Shown: positions 13,747 to 15,919 of the stretch, in pieces | How the letters are laid out: each line of letters opens with the position of its first letter | How positions within the stretch are numbered: the stretch's first letter is position 1 | DNA from: XBB1006 sp051877515 | GTDB taxonomy: Bacteria > Bacillota > Clostridia > Lachnospirales > Lachnospiraceae | Assembly: GCA_051877515.1 (NCBI GenBank) | Contig: JBJEIY010000008.1 | Span: 1 to 15,919, forward strand | Length of the DNA stretch: 15,919 nucleotides | Reading direction: 5' to 3' | Position numbers and translations under genes: made by a program | Notes under the pieces: model-generated | The model's database searches: none | Seen by the model: only the letters and a program-made list of their open reading frames with translations | Told to the model about the DNA's origin: nothing

Positions 13747-14361
13747 ATGGCAATTGATAAAAAAGCAATCGAAGAACATATCCGGGGAATCCTGGTGGCA
13801 CTGGGAGAAGATCCGGACCGGGAAGGCCTTGCAGATACGCCGAAACGGGTGGCGAAAATGTATGAAGAGGTGTTTGAGGGCATCAATTATACTAACGAAG
13901 AGATCGCCAGGATGTTTGACAAGACCTTTGAGGATGACCTGGATTTTGAAACGGACTGCCGGGATATGGTAGTGGTAAAAGACATTGATATATTCAGCTA
14001 TTGTGAACATCACATGGCATTAATGTATGACATGAAAGTTGCAGTGGCCTATATTCCCAACCATAAGGTGATCGGCTTAAGCAAGATCGCCCGCATTGCG
14101 GATATGGTGGGGCGCCGCCTGCAGTTACAGGAACGGATCGGAACGGATATTGCAGATATCATGCAGATCATCACGGAGTCGGAGGATGTGGCAGTGATCA
14201 TTGAGGGATGTCACAGTTGTATGAGTGCCAGAGGGATTAAGAAGTCCCAGGCAAAAACCGTGACTACTACATTCCGGGGTGCCTTTAAAACGGATGCAGC
14301 ATTGCAGATGAGACTTCAGATGTCCTTGAACGGACTGGCAAAAAGAGAGGATGAAGCGTAA
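13747..14361 (+). CDS. folE: GTP cyclohydrolase I
   Basis: FolE opens GTP to 7,8-dihydroneopterin triphosphate, the entry point to both folate and queuosine. Its 204 residues fit a bacterial type I enzyme. The zinc ligands are Cys86 and His89 in SYCEHH and Cys158 in CHSCMSARG. LADTPKRVAKMYEE near the N-terminus and IGLSKIARI (109-117) are family hallmarks. The start has GGGGGAA upstream and a 15-nt gap from queE. Its place inside the que operon, under the riboswitch, suggests that this copy is dedicated to preQ1 synthesis rather than folate. The last base of its stop codon is the first base of the queC ATG. Confidence 0.96.
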   Translation: MAIDKKAIEEHIRGILVALGEDPDREGLADTPKRVAKMYEEVFEGINYTNEEIARMFDKTFEDDLDFETDCRDMVVVKDIDIFSYCEHHMALMYDMKVAVAYIPNHKVIGLSKIARIADMVGRRLQLQERIGTDIADIMQIITESEDVAVIIEGCHSCMSARGIKKSQAKTVTTTFRGAFKTDAALQMRLQMSLNGLAKREDEA

Positions 14362-15047
14362 TGAGAGCATTGGTATTATCCAGCGGAGGAGTGGATTCCA
14401 CCACCTGCGTGGGAATGGCTGTGGAAAAATACGGCAAAGAAAATGTGGTGACCCTGTCTATGTCATACGGACAGAAGCACAGTAAGGAATTGCAGGCAGC
14501 CCGGGCTGTGGCAGAGCATTATGGACTGGAGCATATTGCACTGGATCTGGCGGAGATCTTTCGGTACAGTAACTGTAGTCTGCTGGTTCATTCCGATGAG
14601 GAAATCCCGGAACAGTCTTACAGTGAACAGTTGAAGCATACAGACGGAAAGCCGGTTTCCACCTATGTGCCTTTCCGCAATGGATTGTTTCTGGCTACCG
14701 CTGCTTCTGTGGCACTTTCCAAGGATTGTCAGGTTATTTATTACGGCGCCCATAGTGATGATGCGGCAGGCAGTGCCTATCCGGACTGTTCCCCGGCCTT
14801 TAACAAGGCTATGGGAGAAGCCATTTATGAGGGAAGCGGCCATCAGCTTACCATCGAAGCACCGCTTATCAACTGGAATAAAGCGCAGGTTGTAAAAGAA
14901 GGATTGCGCCTTCAGGTTCCCTATGAGCTGACCTGGAGCTGTTATGAAGGAAAAGACAGGCCCTGCGGAGTTTGCGGAACCTGTATTGACCGGGCAAAAG
15001 CCTTTGAGGCAAATCATGTAGAGGATCCGGTTCTGAAAGGAGAATAG
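14361..15047 (+). CDS. queC: 7-cyano-7-deazaguanine (preQ0) synthase
   Basis: QueC uses ATP and ammonia to turn 7-carboxy-7-deazaguanine into preQ0. The PP-loop SGGVDST (8-14) is intact, and the four zinc cysteines are Cys194, Cys202, Cys205 and Cys208 in the C-terminal SCYEGKDRPCGVCGTC region. VPFRNGLFL and the YGAHSDD segment in the middle are typical. At 228 residues the length is normal. The start overlaps the folE stop by one base (TAATG), so it is translationally coupled. One base separates its stop from queF. Confidence 0.96.
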   Translation: MRALVLSSGGVDSTTCVGMAVEKYGKENVVTLSMSYGQKHSKELQAARAVAEHYGLEHIALDLAEIFRYSNCSLLVHSDEEIPEQSYSEQLKHTDGKPVSTYVPFRNGLFLATAASVALSKDCQVIYYGAHSDDAAGSAYPDCSPAFNKAMGEAIYEGSGHQLTIEAPLINWNKAQVVKEGLRLQVPYELTWSCYEGKDRPCGVCGTCIDRAKAFEANHVEDPVLKGE

Positions 15048-15048
15048 C

Positions 15049-15546
15049 ATGAGTGGAAGAAGAAAAGAGGAAATACAGGGAGTGACCCTCTTAGGTAACC
15101 AGGGAACCAGATATCCGGATGACTATGCACCGGAAATGCTGGAGACCTTTATCAATAAACATCAGGACCATGATTATTTTGTAAAATTTAACTGCCCGGA
15201 GTTTACCAGTCTTTGCCCCATTACCGGTCAGCCTGACTTTGCAAACATTGTGATCAGTTATGTTCCGGATGTAAAAATGGTGGAAAGTAAATCCCTTAAG
15301 CTGTACCTGTTTAGTTTCCGTAATCATGGAGACTTTCATGAGGATTGTGTGAATATTATCATGGAAGATCTGATCAGCCTGATGGATCCGAAGTATATTG
15401 AGGTGTGGGGAAGATTTACGCCCCGTGGGGGGATTTCCATTGATCCATACTGTAATTATGGAAAACCGGGAACCGATTGGGAAGAGGTGGCGAAAAAACG
15501 CCTGTTTGAGCATGACATGTATCCGGAACGGGTTGACAACCGTTAA
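15049..15546 (+). CDS. queF: NADPH-dependent 7-cyano-7-deazaguanine reductase
   Basis: QueF reduces the nitrile of preQ0 to the aminomethyl group of preQ1. The 165 residues match the short, single-domain (Bacillus-type) QueF. The nucleophilic Cys56 and the nearby Asp63 lie in SLCPITGQPDFA, and the substrate-binding ESKSLKLY motif and NHGDFHE follow. AAAGGAG inside the end of queC supports the ATG at 15049. It completes a route from GTP to preQ1 within one operon. The later steps (Tgt, QueA, QueG/QueH) are not in the window. No clear U-tailed terminator follows, only AT-rich sequence. Confidence 0.95.
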   Translation: MSGRRKEEIQGVTLLGNQGTRYPDDYAPEMLETFINKHQDHDYFVKFNCPEFTSLCPITGQPDFANIVISYVPDVKMVESKSLKLYLFSFRNHGDFHEDCVNIIMEDLISLMDPKYIEVWGRFTPRGGISIDPYCNYGKPGTDWEEVAKKRLFEHDMYPERVDNR

Positions 15547-15596
15547 AAATGTGAATTTTTCATAAAAAAATTATTAAATTTTGCCCCTCCACAGAT

Positions 15597-15625
15597 TTGA
15601 CAAATATTCTCATAATTTATATAAT
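15597..15625 (+). promoter_or_regulatory. Consensus SigA promoter of the NCS2 permease gene
   Basis: TTGACA (15597-15602) and TATAAT (15620-15625) are both perfect and separated by 17 bp. Transcription would begin near 15632, leaving a leader of about 90 nt. A second TTGACA at 15637-15642 has only a weak -10 partner. Confidence 0.9.
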
Positions 15626-15631
15626 GATATC

Positions 15632-15689
15632 GTGTTTTGACAAACTACTTATGGTGCTTTTTATATCCAAATTGTAAATTGCAAAACAC
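15632..15689 (+). repeat. 8-bp inverted repeat enclosing the permease leader
   Basis: GTGTTTTG (15632-15639) and CAAAACAC (15682-15689) are perfect reverse complements enclosing 42 nt. The inner ACAA (15640-15643) and TTGT (15672-15675) can extend the helix. The left arm starts at the predicted first transcribed base. The interior does not match the purine riboswitch core. It may be an unassigned structured leader or operator. Confidence 0.45.
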
Positions 15690-15723
15690 ATACAAAAATC
15701 TTTCTAAAATTTATGGAGGAACT

Positions 15724-15919
15724 ATGGAAAAATTATTCAAACTCAAGGAGAACGGCACATCAGTCCGCACTGAGATCATCGCCGGACTGACCACATTTAT
15801 GACTATGGCTTACATCATTGCGTTGAATCCGAATCTGTTAACCGGATTTGATGTAGGATCCAGTCTTTGGAATGGTGTATTCCTTGCTACCTGTATCGCT
15901 TCCGCTATCGGTATGTTTG
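15724..15919 (+). CDS. NCS2-family purine permease (3' partial)
   Basis: Only the first 65 codons are in the window. The N-terminal block RTEIIAGLTTFMTMAYIIALNP, in two parts (RTEIIAGLTTF and MTMAYIIALNP), is the hallmark of the AzgA/PbuG branch of NCS2 transporters, which import guanine and hypoxanthine by proton symport. Two hydrophobic segments are visible (about 18-36 and 48-65). GGAGG lies 4 nt before the ATG. It has its own consensus promoter downstream of queF, so it need not be in the que operon. Its position beside preQ1 genes allows, but does not show, a role in deazapurine uptake. Purine-base import remains the default call. Confidence 0.88.
   Translation, partial: MEKLFKLKENGTSVRTEIIAGLTTFMTMAYIIALNPNLLTGFDVGSSLWNGVFLATCIASAIGMF

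Noticed and set aside
15547..15596. Terminator after queF
   Set aside because: Only AT-rich, low-stability pairings are present; no GC-containing stem followed by a T tract.
15626..15723. Purine riboswitch upstream of the NCS2 permease
   Set aside because: The expected conserved core and three-stem layout are not recognisable.

Overview
The window looks like a chromosomal segment of a low-to-moderate-GC Gram-positive anaerobe, most likely a Lachnospiraceae-type Clostridia. The basis is strong GGAGG-type ribosome binding sites, SigA-type promoters, U-tailed terminators, and gene families typical of that group: DegV proteins, XRE regulators with membrane tails, and MerR-linked ABC exporters. 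All genes but one lie on the + strand. I see no tRNA, rRNA, CRISPR array or insertion sequence.

Region 1 (1-4656): a 5'-truncated membrane hybrid histidine kinase carries a complete DegV-type lipid-binding domain after its receiver domain. An XRE regulator with a six-helix membrane tail follows, and then, with no gap, a protein made of two GNAT acetyltransferase domains.

Region 2 (4736-7018): a regulator with two MerR-type DNA-binding domains, a terminator, then an ABC-2 type exporter (ATPase and permease overlapping by 4 nt). Region 3 (7099-9062): a free-standing DegV protein with its own promoter, leader repeat and terminator, then a LysR regulator.

Region 4 (9104-12025): purA with a clear promoter and a leader hairpin, followed by a dihydrolipoamide dehydrogenase gene, ending at a bidirectional terminator shared with a small convergent membrane-protein gene on the minus strand (12026-12250).

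Region 5 (12396-15546): a complete preQ1 (queuosine precursor) operon in the order queD, queE, folE, queC, queF. It is transcribed from a near-consensus promoter through a preQ1-I-like riboswitch and an intrinsic terminator. FolE turns GTP into dihydroneopterin triphosphate, QueD makes carboxytetrahydropterin, QueE makes carboxydeazaguanine, QueC makes preQ0 and QueF reduces it to preQ1, the presumed ligand of the riboswitch. An NCS2-type purine permease begins at 15724 behind a consensus promoter and runs off the right edge.

The least ordinary items are the kinase-receiver-DegV fusion, whose DegV domain has lost ligand-contact residues that the free DegV in the same window keeps; the tandem MerR regulator beside its exporter; the divergent PurA; the 40-bp-spaced direct repeat in the que leader; and the inverted repeat that starts at the predicted transcription start of the permease gene.
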